This document shows positions 10,265 to 19,631 of a stretch of DNA of 38,697 nt, one piece after another; within the stretch, counting starts at the first letter, position 1; the number at the start of each line of letters is the position of its first letter. Source of the DNA: Alphaproteobacteria bacterium (GTDB taxonomy: Bacteria; Pseudomonadota; Alphaproteobacteria; Rhizobiales; Devosiaceae); contig JAJRRG010000177.1 in NCBI GenBank assembly GCA_024279675.1, positions 1 through 38,697 on the forward strand, read 5' to 3'. The position numbers and the translations under genes are program-made. The notes beneath the pieces were generated by a model that made no database searches, was not told where the DNA came from, and saw only the letters and a program-made list of their open reading frames with translations.

Positions 10265-10685
10265 CCTTCCCCGGCTTAGTCAATTCAGCAATTTCAGCCT
10301 CTAGCTCGCTCACACGCGCTTCCAACTCTTTAACCAAAACGACGCCAGCGCTAACCTGCTCATCAAGATCAACAGTTTTGTCCTCTGCCGTTTCTGCACG
10401 AGCAGAAGCATCCGCAACCTGCTTTTCCAAGTCGAGGATATTATCTTCTGCCGTTTCTGCACGGGTCGTGGCGGTGCCAAGATCAGCCTCAAGTTTTGAC
10501 GTGTCAGCATCTGCCACCGGACTGGATGTGCCGACAAAAAGCCCATGAACCTTTTCAACATTCGCAGCGTCTTCCTCAGAAATTGAGCCTTTGGTCTTTC
10601 CGATCTTAATCGGGTCGCCTGGCGCGAAAATTTTGTCATCAACCGTCACTGAAACCGCAAATGCGATTGTGGTTTGTTTGGCCAT
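10257..10685 (-). CDS. Hypothetical phage protein with internal coiled-coil repeats
   Basis: 142 aa; repeated ARAETAED..DLE.QV units; near capsid gene. Confidence 0.55.
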   Translation of the reverse strand: MAKQTTIAFAVSVTVDDKIFAPGDPIKIGKTKGSISEEDAANVEKVHGLFVGTSSPVADADTSKLEADLGTATTRAETAEDNILDLEKQVADASARAETAEDKTVDLDEQVSAGVVLVKELEARVSELEAEIAELTKPGKGG

Positions 10686-10713
10686 TATAGCCTCCTATGA
10701 TTTTGAGAAATAA

Positions 10714-10735
10714 CCCCGCCAAATCATTGGCGGGG
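10714..10735 (-). terminator. GC hairpin between major capsid gene and downstream gene
   Basis: CCCCGCC-AATGATTT-GGCGGGG followed by TTATTT on the minus strand; attenuator-like, weak U-tract. Confidence 0.45.
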
Positions 10736-10750
10736 GTGTGTTGTGGCCGA

Positions 10751-11785
10751 CTAAACAACTGTTGCGAAGAAACTTGCATCAATGTTGCCTGGCACCATAA
10801 GCGGAGACGATTGGGTCATTGCTAGTGTTACCGCAGGATCTTGCTCATCCCAAACTTTGGCAAACCGTTTGAGTGGATTCAGGCTGGCTTTGGTATCCAA
10901 AATGGCTCCATAGCAACGTGTGCCCATAAATTCATCCGGATCAACCAGAAACATGCCATTGACCGGGAATAGGTGTTGGCGAACACCAGAGGCATCTTTG
11001 TAAGTTTGTACATACTTCCAAACTGACAAGTCGCCCCATTCCCCGACAAAACGCATCACGGAGTCGGCTTTGGTACCAACTGTTCCAAATTCGATCAGTC
11101 CAGCGCTTGCCCGGCGGTTGTCCATCGCCGCCGCGATTTTATCATCATTGACAAAGGCATTTTTGGCCGTTGATCCAAGGATCAAAATTTTGCCAATGGC
11201 CCCGCCAACTTCACCCATTTTGTCCGACTTAGCTTCGATATAATCACCGATCGAAACGCCAGATTGACCCCACCGAGCCGCGCCAATCAATGCATCAGAC
11301 AGATCCGCATGACGGTTAAAATTGACAATTCTTTTGGGGTAGTTTTTGCCTTCAATGGTCACTTTGCCTGTTTGTAGCAATTCGTTGGCCTGCTGGATTT
11401 CACGACGCGTGATGCGATTTTGGTGCATATTGAGGGTTTTCTCAATCGCATCATAAAATGCCGCATCAGCGGACCGACTCGCATCGCCACTCAGCGCTTC
11501 ACCAACTTGGCGAGTTAAGCCTTGGGCAGGTTTAATCGTATGGCGTTCCTTGATATAGGAAGGCTTAAATTCCTTTGCGCCAACTTGTGAGTGCGTTCCA
11601 TCCGGCGTTGCGATATCAGGGGAGACATAGGATGCCAAACCTTCATCATCTAGAATTTCATCAAAAACAATCTTTTCAGATTGAGATTGGTGTTCCCGCT
11701 GGAATAGCTTGTCGAGCAAATCGGTGCCCGGTGCAATCCGGCGGTCAAAGCTGGCCGCAAGGATTGCGGTGTCGAAATATGCCAT
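10751..11785 (-). CDS. Major capsid protein (lambda gpE family)
   Basis: 344 aa; MAYFDTAILAASFDRRIAPGTDLLDKLF..., typical E-type capsid pattern; next to decoration protein. Confidence 0.85.
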   Translation of the reverse strand: MAYFDTAILAASFDRRIAPGTDLLDKLFQREHQSQSEKIVFDEILDDEGLASYVSPDIATPDGTHSQVGAKEFKPSYIKERHTIKPAQGLTRQVGEALSGDASRSADAAFYDAIEKTLNMHQNRITRREIQQANELLQTGKVTIEGKNYPKRIVNFNRHADLSDALIGAARWGQSGVSIGDYIEAKSDKMGEVGGAIGKILILGSTAKNAFVNDDKIAAAMDNRRASAGLIEFGTVGTKADSVMRFVGEWGDLSVWKYVQTYKDASGVRQHLFPVNGMFLVDPDEFMGTRCYGAILDTKASLNPLKRFAKVWDEQDPAVTLAMTQSSPLMVPGNIDASFFATVV

Positions 11786-11868
11786 TTTGTTTTCTCCATA
11801 GCAAAAGCCCTGCGCCGATGATCGGCGGATTTTTCAGGGTGTGAGGTTTAAGAAGTTTTAGTCAGTCG

Positions 11869-12225
11869 CTACTTAACGAGCGAAACGATGAACAGGGGCG
11901 CAGCCACGACGCGCAGAGCGGCGCGAACAATGTCCCACGTTGCAAAACTGGCGTCTTTGGTACATTTTGCTTCATCCAATTTGCCGGACAGATAGGCTGG
12001 GGCAGTTACGTTGCCGCCCGATGCGTCCGCATCAACAGCCAAGACGCCAATAGGCTGAGCAAAAGCCCCTGGCGTCACAGCCTCTTGGAAGGTTGTACCA
12101 TCGGTGGCCAAAAGGGTGCCCGCGATTAGCGCCGCACCACCTGAAATGGTGACGGCCTCATTGTGAACCGGATAATCGCCAATAAGCAGCGAACTCGGCG
12201 TGTGGGTTTCAGTATCAAAAGCCAT
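11869..12225 (-). CDS. Head decoration protein (gpD-like)
   Basis: 118 aa; SLLIGDYPVHNEAVTISGGAALIAGTLLA pattern of head decoration proteins. Confidence 0.8.
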   Translation of the reverse strand: MAFDTETHTPSSLLIGDYPVHNEAVTISGGAALIAGTLLATDGTTFQEAVTPGAFAQPIGVLAVDADASGGNVTAPAYLSGKLDEAKCTKDASFATWDIVRAALRVVAAPLFIVSLVK

Positions 12226-12267
12226 AAGCTTTTCCTTTTTTTATGTTTGAGGAATTGGCAGGGCTGT

Positions 12268-12834
12268 TTAGCCCTGTTGGTTTTTCAATCTGTTTGCCGC
12301 GTTTTGATTTGCAGCAGCCATGCGGTCATTCATTGAATTTGACCCCTTGGACTTTTTGGTCGCCCCTTGATCTTGGCCCGGCTTTTTGTCCCCCTGCGAA
12401 GCCGCTACTCGTTCCGCTAGTGAGCCGCCCGATTTGGCGACGCCGCCGCCTGCCGCATTCAACAGCTTGGTTGCTCGAACTTTTGATGTGCCATCTTCCA
12501 ACAGGGCCATGGCCAAGTTTGGATGGGCATCGGCGTTCGCGTGGGTAAAGATGGTGATGCACCGCGCACGTTCGCGGTTTGTGGCGGCGCGAGCGGCAGG
12601 GCCTGTTTCGTCTTCTTCATCGTCTTCAGGCTCATTATCGGTTTCGCCTTCAGCAGATGTCTCCGCGTCATCAGCACCATCATCTTCAGGTGGATTTTCC
12701 TCACCTGCTTGATCTGCGGTTTCTTCGTCGTCTGCCACTAAGTCGATATCTTCTTCTGTTTCTGCCGAGCGAGCGCCGTTTTTGTTCCGCAAAGCATTGC
12801 GCATTGTTCCCATTAGGCCGGGTTTATTCGCCAT
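12268..12834 (-). CDS. Acidic scaffold-like / protease C-terminal-domain-like protein
   Basis: 188 aa; very acidic N-half, then NRERARCITIFTHANADAHPNLAMALLEDGTSKVRATKLLNAAG, resembling the C-terminal segment of phage S49 head proteases. Confidence 0.6.
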   Translation of the reverse strand: MANKPGLMGTMRNALRNKNGARSAETEEDIDLVADDEETADQAGEENPPEDDGADDAETSAEGETDNEPEDDEEDETGPAARAATNRERARCITIFTHANADAHPNLAMALLEDGTSKVRATKLLNAAGGGVAKSGGSLAERVAASQGDKKPGQDQGATKKSKGSNSMNDRMAAANQNAANRLKNQQG

Positions 12835-12867
12835 AATATTATCTCCATGTTGTTGAGGTAGGTTGGT

Positions 12868-13764
12868 CTAAAATAGTTCCACAAAGGCGGCAAACGCCTC
12901 TGAGGGGCGCGCCACCTGATCGGCAAGCCCCGCTTTCACCGCCGCATGGCCAAGGTAGGTTTTGGCCTCGCTCGCCAATGCAGCATTTTTGTCGAACCGC
13001 TCGCCGCGACCTGCGGCAACGGCATCAGCAAATTGGTTCCGTAAAATTTCAAATTCTTCCATCCACGTATCGCGAACCGCTTCCGGCAGTGCGTCATAGG
13101 GGTGGCCGTCTGCCTTGTGCTCGCCAGCGGCGACAACGGTGATTTCCATGCCTTCTTTTTTCAGCCAACCACGATAATTTACATGCAAGGATATGACACC
13201 GATGGAGCCAACGCCCCCAGCCTCTGGCAAAATAATTTGTCGGCATTGGCTGGCTAGCCAATAGGCGGCGGAATAAGCATGATCGGTGCAAATGGCGATA
13301 GTTGGTTTTTCCACTGAGAGGTCGGCAATTGCAGAACCACAATCAGCGCATCCCGCCACTTCTCCCCCATAGCTATCAATTTCAAAAACTACCGCTTTGA
13401 TGGATTCATCGTCGCGCGCCTCAGCGATTTGGCGCATCAAACCTTGATAGGATGTTTCTCCAGAATTTGAGCCAACCCAAGCGCCTTTGTTAATCAAAGT
13501 GCCCTCGACAGCGATCAGCCCAACACCATTGCTTGTGCGCGGCAAATCCTGTTCGCGCGTGGCATCGATACCCGGCCCCATCGACCGGCCAAGCATCCCC
13601 GCATGAATTTCCGGCACCGGCTCAACCGCCCCTTGATATTGGTTGACGGTCACCCCATCCCCCAAAATTTCGCTGGCTAGAAATGGCGCGATTATGTTGG
13701 CCTTGGCCGCATTGATCAACAAGGGGCGATTAAAAACCCGATCAGCTAAAAGCGATTTTTTCAT
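12868..13764 (-). CDS. S49-family head maturation protease
   Basis: 298 aa; AVVFEIDSYGGEVAGCADCGSAI...YSAAYWLASQCRQIILPEAGGVGSIGV, SppA/ClpP-like signature. Confidence 0.9.
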   Translation of the reverse strand: MKKSLLADRVFNRPLLINAAKANIIAPFLASEILGDGVTVNQYQGAVEPVPEIHAGMLGRSMGPGIDATREQDLPRTSNGVGLIAVEGTLINKGAWVGSNSGETSYQGLMRQIAEARDDESIKAVVFEIDSYGGEVAGCADCGSAIADLSVEKPTIAICTDHAYSAAYWLASQCRQIILPEAGGVGSIGVISLHVNYRGWLKKEGMEITVVAAGEHKADGHPYDALPEAVRDTWMEEFEILRNQFADAVAAGRGERFDKNAALASEAKTYLGHAAVKAGLADQVARPSEAFAAFVELF

Positions 13765-15395
13765 TTGCGGTTTCCTCTCCGCTGGATATTGGGGACACGA
13801 GCAGAGCTAGATTGTTCATTGCCGCGTGCGTCGATGTCGTCTTCTGGTTGTTCCGGGGTTTGTGTCTGTATCCGCGCTTCCGGACGACCAGCATCTGGGT
13901 CAATGCCGCGCGCGATTTTATACTTACGTTCACGAGCAATTTGATCGACCTTTTCCATCCAATCGCCGCCCTGATTTGCGACCTCATCTTCCATGGTTGA
14001 GACGCCAAATGCCATTCGCAAACCTGCGGCCTCAGCTTCTTTCTTTGGATCCACCCAGCCAGCGCCGGGGCCAATCCATTTGGCATGGCTCCACGCCACT
14101 GGCGCAGCTTGAAAACTTGGCACCCCAGCGGGGATGTCGATCAGGCCCTTGTCAAACACCTCTTCAAGCCAGGCGCGGTATATCTGTCCCTGCCATTGAC
14201 TGCCGATCATCGCGGCGCGGGCTGTAAAGCCTTTGCGGAATTCGACCATTGCGGCCCGAATGGATGAATAATTGGCCTGTGAGTAATCCGCTGTAAGCGC
14301 TTCATAAGTCAGCCCTGCCGCACTAGCGACATTGCGCAATGCATTGCGCTGAAATACTTCAAAATTGGCTGATGGATGTTCGGCTTTGATGGTGTCAATT
14401 TTTGAACCCGGGTGCAAAAATCCCATCTGGACACCATCTAACTCCAATGGATTGGCACCATAATAGGCCTGCTCAGACTCTGAGTAAGCCGATACATTTG
14501 TACTGGTATCATCTAATAGGTCTTGATCCATCGGCGTCGTAACAAACGCCGCCAACATCGAATTCAACGCAGCCGCCTGCAATTCATAATCATCCCCATC
14601 GGTCACCTGCTTTAGTTTGGTAACAATGGGGGCAAGGCACGAAACAGCACGGGACATTCCGGCCCACTGTTTTTCACGCAAATGCACAATCACCGGACGG
14701 CCCCATTCGGTTTCTCGCACAAAGGCCTTCCACTCAAAATTGGCCCCGCCCCGATGCATCAAGTCGCCGGGATGGGATTGGCGAATATGATATCTGCTGG
14801 CGGCTCCCCACCCATCAACCTCTACGCCGTCGCGCAGAATATCGGTGTCCATGCCCCCGTGGGGATTTGATAGACGCATCGGGTCAATTACTTGAACGCA
14901 CGTCGAAAAACCAGTGGGCGAACCTTCGCGCCAGCCGACCCAGCCCACGGCCTCACCGTCGGCGAATTGGTGGCGTGTGGCCAACCCCAGCATACCGGCC
15001 ATATTGGTTGCGCGTTCCACATCGCACCAAAAACCTGTGTCATTTACATAGTCAAACCAAAGTGCCTCGAGGCGCTCTGAAATTTCTGCCATCTGATCAA
15101 ATGTTAGGCCAAGCGTTGTCATGTTTGGCTTGGCGGACAAGCGCCAGCCCGCCCCCACCAACGTATCCACATATCGGCTCACAGCCGCCGAGGCCCAGCC
15201 ATCGTTACGCGCCAAATCGTGAACGCGGTCGCTCATGCTCTCGCGTGAAAAACGCAGGGCCGATTGGCCCGAATGGCGCCCCGGATTCCAATTGGTCAAT
15301 GAGGGGTGCCGCCCACCGGTCGCCCGAAACGCCGAGGATTTCGGCCCGCGCTTCATGGGCGCGCCTGTTGCGTCTAAAATTTCCACCGCGTTCAT
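13761..15395 (-). CDS. Portal protein (lambda gpB family)
   Basis: 544 aa; RDNGWASAAVSRYVDTLVGAGWRLS-like segment, ASAAGLTYEALTADYSQANYSSIRAAMVEFRKGF signature of lambda portals. Confidence 0.9.
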   Translation of the reverse strand: MNAVEILDATGAPMKRGPKSSAFRATGGRHPSLTNWNPGRHSGQSALRFSRESMSDRVHDLARNDGWASAAVSRYVDTLVGAGWRLSAKPNMTTLGLTFDQMAEISERLEALWFDYVNDTGFWCDVERATNMAGMLGLATRHQFADGEAVGWVGWREGSPTGFSTCVQVIDPMRLSNPHGGMDTDILRDGVEVDGWGAASRYHIRQSHPGDLMHRGGANFEWKAFVRETEWGRPVIVHLREKQWAGMSRAVSCLAPIVTKLKQVTDGDDYELQAAALNSMLAAFVTTPMDQDLLDDTSTNVSAYSESEQAYYGANPLELDGVQMGFLHPGSKIDTIKAEHPSANFEVFQRNALRNVASAAGLTYEALTADYSQANYSSIRAAMVEFRKGFTARAAMIGSQWQGQIYRAWLEEVFDKGLIDIPAGVPSFQAAPVAWSHAKWIGPGAGWVDPKKEAEAAGLRMAFGVSTMEDEVANQGGDWMEKVDQIARERKYKIARGIDPDAGRPEARIQTQTPEQPEDDIDARGNEQSSSARVPNIQRRGNRK

Positions 15396-15652
15396 GAGCG
15401 CCGCCCAAATACAGGATGGCGGAAACTAACCGGCTTGTTACTCAAACCAGATTTCCCCAACGCCTTACGAAGCGAGCCAATATAATTGAGCAACTGAGGT
15501 TTTGATGCTTGGGTGTAGGATACACTTTCACCGTTATAACTCGCACTTGCCGCCGATACACCGGTCATCAACTTATGATAGGCCGCCTCTGCCTCAACTA
15601 GCCAAGTTGAATATTGGGCTTTTTCTTCAGCGGTTGGATTTGATGAAATCAT
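15392..15652 (-). CDS. Head-tail joining protein gpW-like
   Basis: 86 aa; AEAAYHKLMTGVSAASASYNGESVSYTQASKPQLLNYIGSLRKALG fits the gpW family pattern. Confidence 0.75.
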   Translation of the reverse strand: MISSNPTAEEKAQYSTWLVEAEAAYHKLMTGVSAASASYNGESVSYTQASKPQLLNYIGSLRKALGKSGLSNKPVSFRHPVFGRRS

Positions 15653-15653
15653 T

Positions 15654-17768
15654 TTACCTTCGCTTTACAAAATTTGCGCGCGCCGCCGCCAAAGCAGCGC
15701 CGCCGGGTTTCGTGGCTGTTTTGGTTGTCCCCTTGCCCTGCGCGTCAATCACAGAGGCAAAGCTATTTTCTTGCGACCCAAGCGCCCACATTGGTGGCTT
15801 GTTCCAGTTGATTTTTTCGGCCCCGCGCACGATAATCGCGGCCTTACCCATAACGCCAAGGTCAAGGCTTTCATTACGAACATGCCCCGGTTTCTTTTCC
15901 CAGCCGTCCTCGGTTCTGCGCTCTGCACAAAACTCCTCAAAAATGTTCGAGGGCAAAGTCTCAGGCAAATGGAAAGTACCCGGCCCCGCTTCTTCTCGCA
16001 CCAAAGATGCAGCAATTTCGTCTTTCAGTTTGTTAGTTGAAGCAAAAACAATTTTTACGGAATCTCGGTTTAGATATTTTTTGCCCTGCTGATTTTCCGG
16101 TTGCCGATGCTTGGCGCGGTTCGCATTATTGCCCCCGACGCCCTTGTATAAATAGTAGATATGGCTCAGCCGTTTGCGATGCTTGGCGCGCCAAAACTTA
16201 TAAGCACGATCAGTTGTTCCCGGCGCGCCATTGGAATCAATGATCACCACCAGTGGGCGCAATCCATACCCGGTACCAGCAATCGGAAGTAGACGCTCAT
16301 GCAGGTTGTCCAGCACCGCCCAATCTTCAAAATATAGATTACTCTGCATACCGCGCCGCGCGGCACCCGGCGAACTCTTTGGGGGTGTGGCCAAATCAAA
16401 CCGATCAACCAACCAGCGCTCCAATTCTGGCCCCCATGCATCCACACTCACCACAAACCGCGACGGCTGAACATCCACAGAAATAGTGATGAAACACGTT
16501 TCCTTTGGCGCAACACCGAGCTCTCGAAATTCCGCGCGATCGCTCAGTGCTTTGCCCGATAGATCAAGATTGCTTTCGCGGTTTTTGCTGAGATAGGGCT
16601 CGCCGAGCTTCGTATTTACCACGCCCTTAAGTGTTGACTCCGCGCCCGTGGTTTCCAGTTTTTCCACACCAGACAAATAATTACTAACCATGTCGGCCCA
16701 GGGCTGATATGCCGCCACCGGCCCCTTTTGCCAATAGCTGGCATATTCAGCTTTCCGGATGTTCGCCGCGGTAATCTTGACCCGTTTTTTACCGGTCACA
16801 TCCTCATGCAGCCAACCGGCTCCATTTTCTTCAAGGTTCATCCAATGTTTTTCGTTCGCTTCGATCACGGTGCCGCATTTATCGTGCGGACAAACCATGT
16901 AGGCCGACTCTCCGCGCTCAAATGGGGATCCGTCATCATCATATTTTAGATGCTTAAACTCAGGTTCAAACCGCTTTTTGCATCCGGGGCACTTCCAATA
17001 ATACCGACCCCGTGTTCCTTGGTTGTAATCAGACAGGATGCCTTTTGTCGGTGGCGCTTGATGAATTGTTTCCTTTACCCACGTTTCATCAGTTATTTCT
17101 CTACCGGGCGAACTCTCCAATATCGACATGCCACGAGACCCAAACGAGGTGTTGCGCGCCAGCATCATTGGCAAAATATCACCTTCACCCCCGATATCAT
17201 CACCGATGCGATCGCGATCGGTTGTGATCACCAGCGGGATATCCCGCGACGCAAGTTGGGCCGGAACTGGCCAACCGATGGATAAGGTCGCGCCGCCATT
17301 GAAATCTTTGTTAAACACATTACCCAGTGTTTGCCCGCGGGCTCTTAGTCTCTCGCGCAGTGTCGGATTTTCCCTGAGCATTTTATCAATCTTGCCCTTT
17401 GAAAACCGCCCAGCGGATTCCTTATCCATCTGGGTAATGTGGATATCACACGGGTCACAGATCATCCGGTGCAGCACCACATTTTCAACCAACGCCGTTG
17501 CCTTTCCAGATTGGACTGTGCCCACATAAATTACAGCTTTGTAACGGCGCGATACAGTCATTTCCATTGGTTCGTTCATATAAGGGGTGGCATCGAGGTC
17601 GTACTTCATGCCCTTAATCACACGATATTCTTTGGCGCACTCGCTAGGTGTTAAGTCGATAGTTGGTGTCAGCACCTGCATGGCTTCGAGCAGGATATCT
17701 GAAACTTGAGCAAAGCCAGGGAGAACCCCATCATTGCGATAATAATCATGCGAGGGGTCAACCCTCAT
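15654..17768 (-). CDS. Terminase large subunit (GpA family)
   Basis: 704 aa; PYMNEPMEMTVSRRYKAVIYVGTVQSGKATAL, YYWKCPGCKKRFEPEF zinc motif. Confidence 0.92.
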   Translation of the reverse strand: MRVDPSHDYYRNDGVLPGFAQVSDILLEAMQVLTPTIDLTPSECAKEYRVIKGMKYDLDATPYMNEPMEMTVSRRYKAVIYVGTVQSGKATALVENVVLHRMICDPCDIHITQMDKESAGRFSKGKIDKMLRENPTLRERLRARGQTLGNVFNKDFNGGATLSIGWPVPAQLASRDIPLVITTDRDRIGDDIGGEGDILPMMLARNTSFGSRGMSILESSPGREITDETWVKETIHQAPPTKGILSDYNQGTRGRYYWKCPGCKKRFEPEFKHLKYDDDGSPFERGESAYMVCPHDKCGTVIEANEKHWMNLEENGAGWLHEDVTGKKRVKITAANIRKAEYASYWQKGPVAAYQPWADMVSNYLSGVEKLETTGAESTLKGVVNTKLGEPYLSKNRESNLDLSGKALSDRAEFRELGVAPKETCFITISVDVQPSRFVVSVDAWGPELERWLVDRFDLATPPKSSPGAARRGMQSNLYFEDWAVLDNLHERLLPIAGTGYGLRPLVVIIDSNGAPGTTDRAYKFWRAKHRKRLSHIYYLYKGVGGNNANRAKHRQPENQQGKKYLNRDSVKIVFASTNKLKDEIAASLVREEAGPGTFHLPETLPSNIFEEFCAERRTEDGWEKKPGHVRNESLDLGVMGKAAIIVRGAEKINWNKPPMWALGSQENSFASVIDAQGKGTTKTATKPGGAALAAARANFVKRR

Positions 17769-18406
17769 CCGGTTGCCTTTCGCTCACTGAGTTTAGCTTT
17801 GGCCGCAATGTTGATCACCAAATTTGAATCATTCAGTTTTGTTGCGATTGCACCCACGGTTTCCTTTGCGATCTTTTCCATGGCCTCAGATTGCTCAGGC
17901 GAAAGGCCAACTCGGCGCTCCATAACATCGGGCAAACCAACCAGCTGGTTGCGCACCACCGAAAAAACACCTTCCAGCAACAAAACCATTTCCGAACGAT
18001 AGGCCAGCTTGCCCTGAGCCATGGCGGTTTCTGAATAACGCCGCGCTGCCTCATATTCTGCCGACCTCTGTTTTGGTGTCAACTTCAGCATATCGTTGCT
18101 ACCATCTTCGCCAACCAAGGCCATCCGCAGTAACTCAAGCTGTGCAGTCCGATCATCAAGTAAAGCGGCCTCACCAGCTTTCATGCCATGATACCAGGCC
18201 CAACAATGCGCCAGTTGGAACTCATAGGCTTTACCAGCCCCGCCTTTAGTCAACACCGGCATACCGCCATCTCGATAGCGGGCAACCATCACCTCAGATT
18301 TATCTAGCCCACGAGCTAGCTCTGACAAATTGCACACTAAGTCTTGCACACCTTTGGGCAGAGGATGGGCCTTTAGCAAAGTGAGTAAGTCGTAATCTCT
18401 AAACAT
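17765..18406 (-). CDS. Terminase small subunit (Nu1-like)
   Basis: 213 aa; N-terminal winged-HTH-like LARGLDKSEVMVARYRDGGMPVLTKGG; immediately upstream of GpA-like terminase. Confidence 0.8.
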   Translation of the reverse strand: MFRDYDLLTLLKAHPLPKGVQDLVCNLSELARGLDKSEVMVARYRDGGMPVLTKGGAGKAYEFQLAHCWAWYHGMKAGEAALLDDRTAQLELLRMALVGEDGSNDMLKLTPKQRSAEYEAARRYSETAMAQGKLAYRSEMVLLLEGVFSVVRNQLVGLPDVMERRVGLSPEQSEAMEKIAKETVGAIATKLNDSNLVINIAAKAKLSERKATG

Positions 18407-18424
18407 AACCTCATTTTCTGGTAT

Positions 18425-19351
18425 CTAAACAACAACCCAAACCATAACCCTTGAGCCGCTCGAATTTTTTTTATTAAACGGGGTGCGAATTACTCGCGTT
18501 ATGGCATATCCCCAGCAAGGACCCATTCTACCTTTGAGCAGTCCTGCGCCGACGTCTATCGGCGACAATCCGTTCAAAGGCCCGATCAAATACTCGCGGA
18601 GCGGCCGCATGGCCGCCTCGTTTTCAATTTGTTTGAAGGGCAAGATAACTTTGTAATCAGGGCGATCTGTCACAAAAATAAACAACATCTTAACGGCCCC
18701 ACGGCCCGTGCGCTGATAAATACCACGGGGCAACTTCGAGCCAATGGATGGGATAAAATAACGTGCTCCACTTAGTCTACCAGTTTTGCCGCGTTTGCGG
18801 CTTCGTGTGGTTTCCCATTGATAGGGATCGCCGGACTTTAATTGCGACAAAACTTTGCGAACTAGACCTTGAGAAACATTTCCATATTGATTGAGGCGCA
18901 CACCCTTTGCCGGAATTGCATACTCGTCTGGCCTCATCAATCCCGAGCGAATAAGCGCCTTCTCGAACCCTTTGTGAGATCGCGCCTTGCCAACGATTGA
19001 GGGATGAAGATAGCGACCTGCAGGCACACCCTTGGGCGAATAGTCTTTGAAGTACACCCCTGCACTTTGCGTTGGGAAATCGGCTTTGCGTGCGGGCCAA
19101 GTAAATAATGATTTTTTTGTCCAGCGCGTTGGCCTATCGTAACGGGCCGCAATTTCCTTTTCGGCGACCCCCTGAAGTTCTTTCGCCATAGCCGATAACG
19201 CCATAGCCATAGCAAACGGCATCTCTGAGCCGATGATGAGTTTTTGTTCAGCCCTGAATTGCCGGGCATCTATCTTTACATCAACTGCGATGAAATCGGA
19301 GGTGCGTCCGCCATAATAGTTTCCCATACAAAAAGCCCCGCAAACTCTCAT
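18425..19351 (-). CDS. gpZ/tail-completion-like protein upstream of terminase
   Basis: 308 aa; MALSAMAKELQGVAEKEIAARYDRPTRWTKKSLFTWPARK resembles minor tail/tail completion family. The ORF-track ATG (19351) lies in a terminator hairpin; ATG at 19327 (MGNYYGG) is the more likely start. Confidence 0.6.
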   Translation of the reverse strand: MRVCGAFCMGNYYGGRTSDFIAVDVKIDARQFRAEQKLIIGSEMPFAMAMALSAMAKELQGVAEKEIAARYDRPTRWTKKSLFTWPARKADFPTQSAGVYFKDYSPKGVPAGRYLHPSIVGKARSHKGFEKALIRSGLMRPDEYAIPAKGVRLNQYGNVSQGLVRKVLSQLKSGDPYQWETTRSRKRGKTGRLSGARYFIPSIGSKLPRGIYQRTGRGAVKMLFIFVTDRPDYKVILPFKQIENEAAMRPLREYLIGPLNGLSPIDVGAGLLKGRMGPCWGYAITRVIRTPFNKKNSSGSRVMVWVVV

Positions 19352-19365
19352 GAAGAGCGCGGGGC
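19330..19365 (-). terminator. Intrinsic terminator in front of the late operon (tR'-like)
   Basis: Minus strand GCCCCGC-G-CTCT-TCATG-AGAG-TTT-GCGGGGC-TTTTT: 7-bp outer GC stem, 4-bp inner stem, U5 tract. Confidence 0.85.
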
Positions 19366-19573
19366 GTAATTTGATATAGGCATGGGAGAGTTACATAGTG
19401 TTTTCCTGACTTTAGAGACAAGCACATCGGCACCCATTTCAACTCCCATCTCGGCAATCAGCCGTATTGGGCACTGGGTCCGCATATGGTTCGCGCGTCT
19501 AGCCTTTGGGGTACTCCCACCCTGAAATTGTCAGGATTGCCTCGCATCGGATCAACCATTTGGGTCATCTGTA

Positions 19574-19602
19574 AGTATGCGGATGATTCGCAAAAGAGTC
19601 AA
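19574..19602 (-). promoter_or_regulatory. Predicted sigma70 late promoter (pR'-like) with two GANTC sites
   Basis: Minus strand TTGACT-17 bp-CATACT; GACTC overlaps the -35 (19596-19600) and GAATC lies in the spacer (19585-19589). Confidence 0.7.
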
Positions 19603-19631
19603 CACACCCAAAACATGAACGTTTAACCCGT

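Noticed and set aside
12386-12836. Several plus-strand ORFs over the acidic 188-aa gene
   Set aside because: Shadow frames of a biased (Asp/Glu-rich) coding sequence.
14867-15397. 176-aa plus-strand ORF
   Set aside because: Antisense of the portal gene; Pro/Arg/Ser-rich shadow composition.
15502-16092. 196-aa plus-strand ORF
   Set aside because: Antisense of gpW/terminase coding sequence.
19440-19560. Possible tRNA or structured ncRNA gene in the late leader
   Set aside because: No cloverleaf or T-loop consensus; better explained as a transcribed leader.
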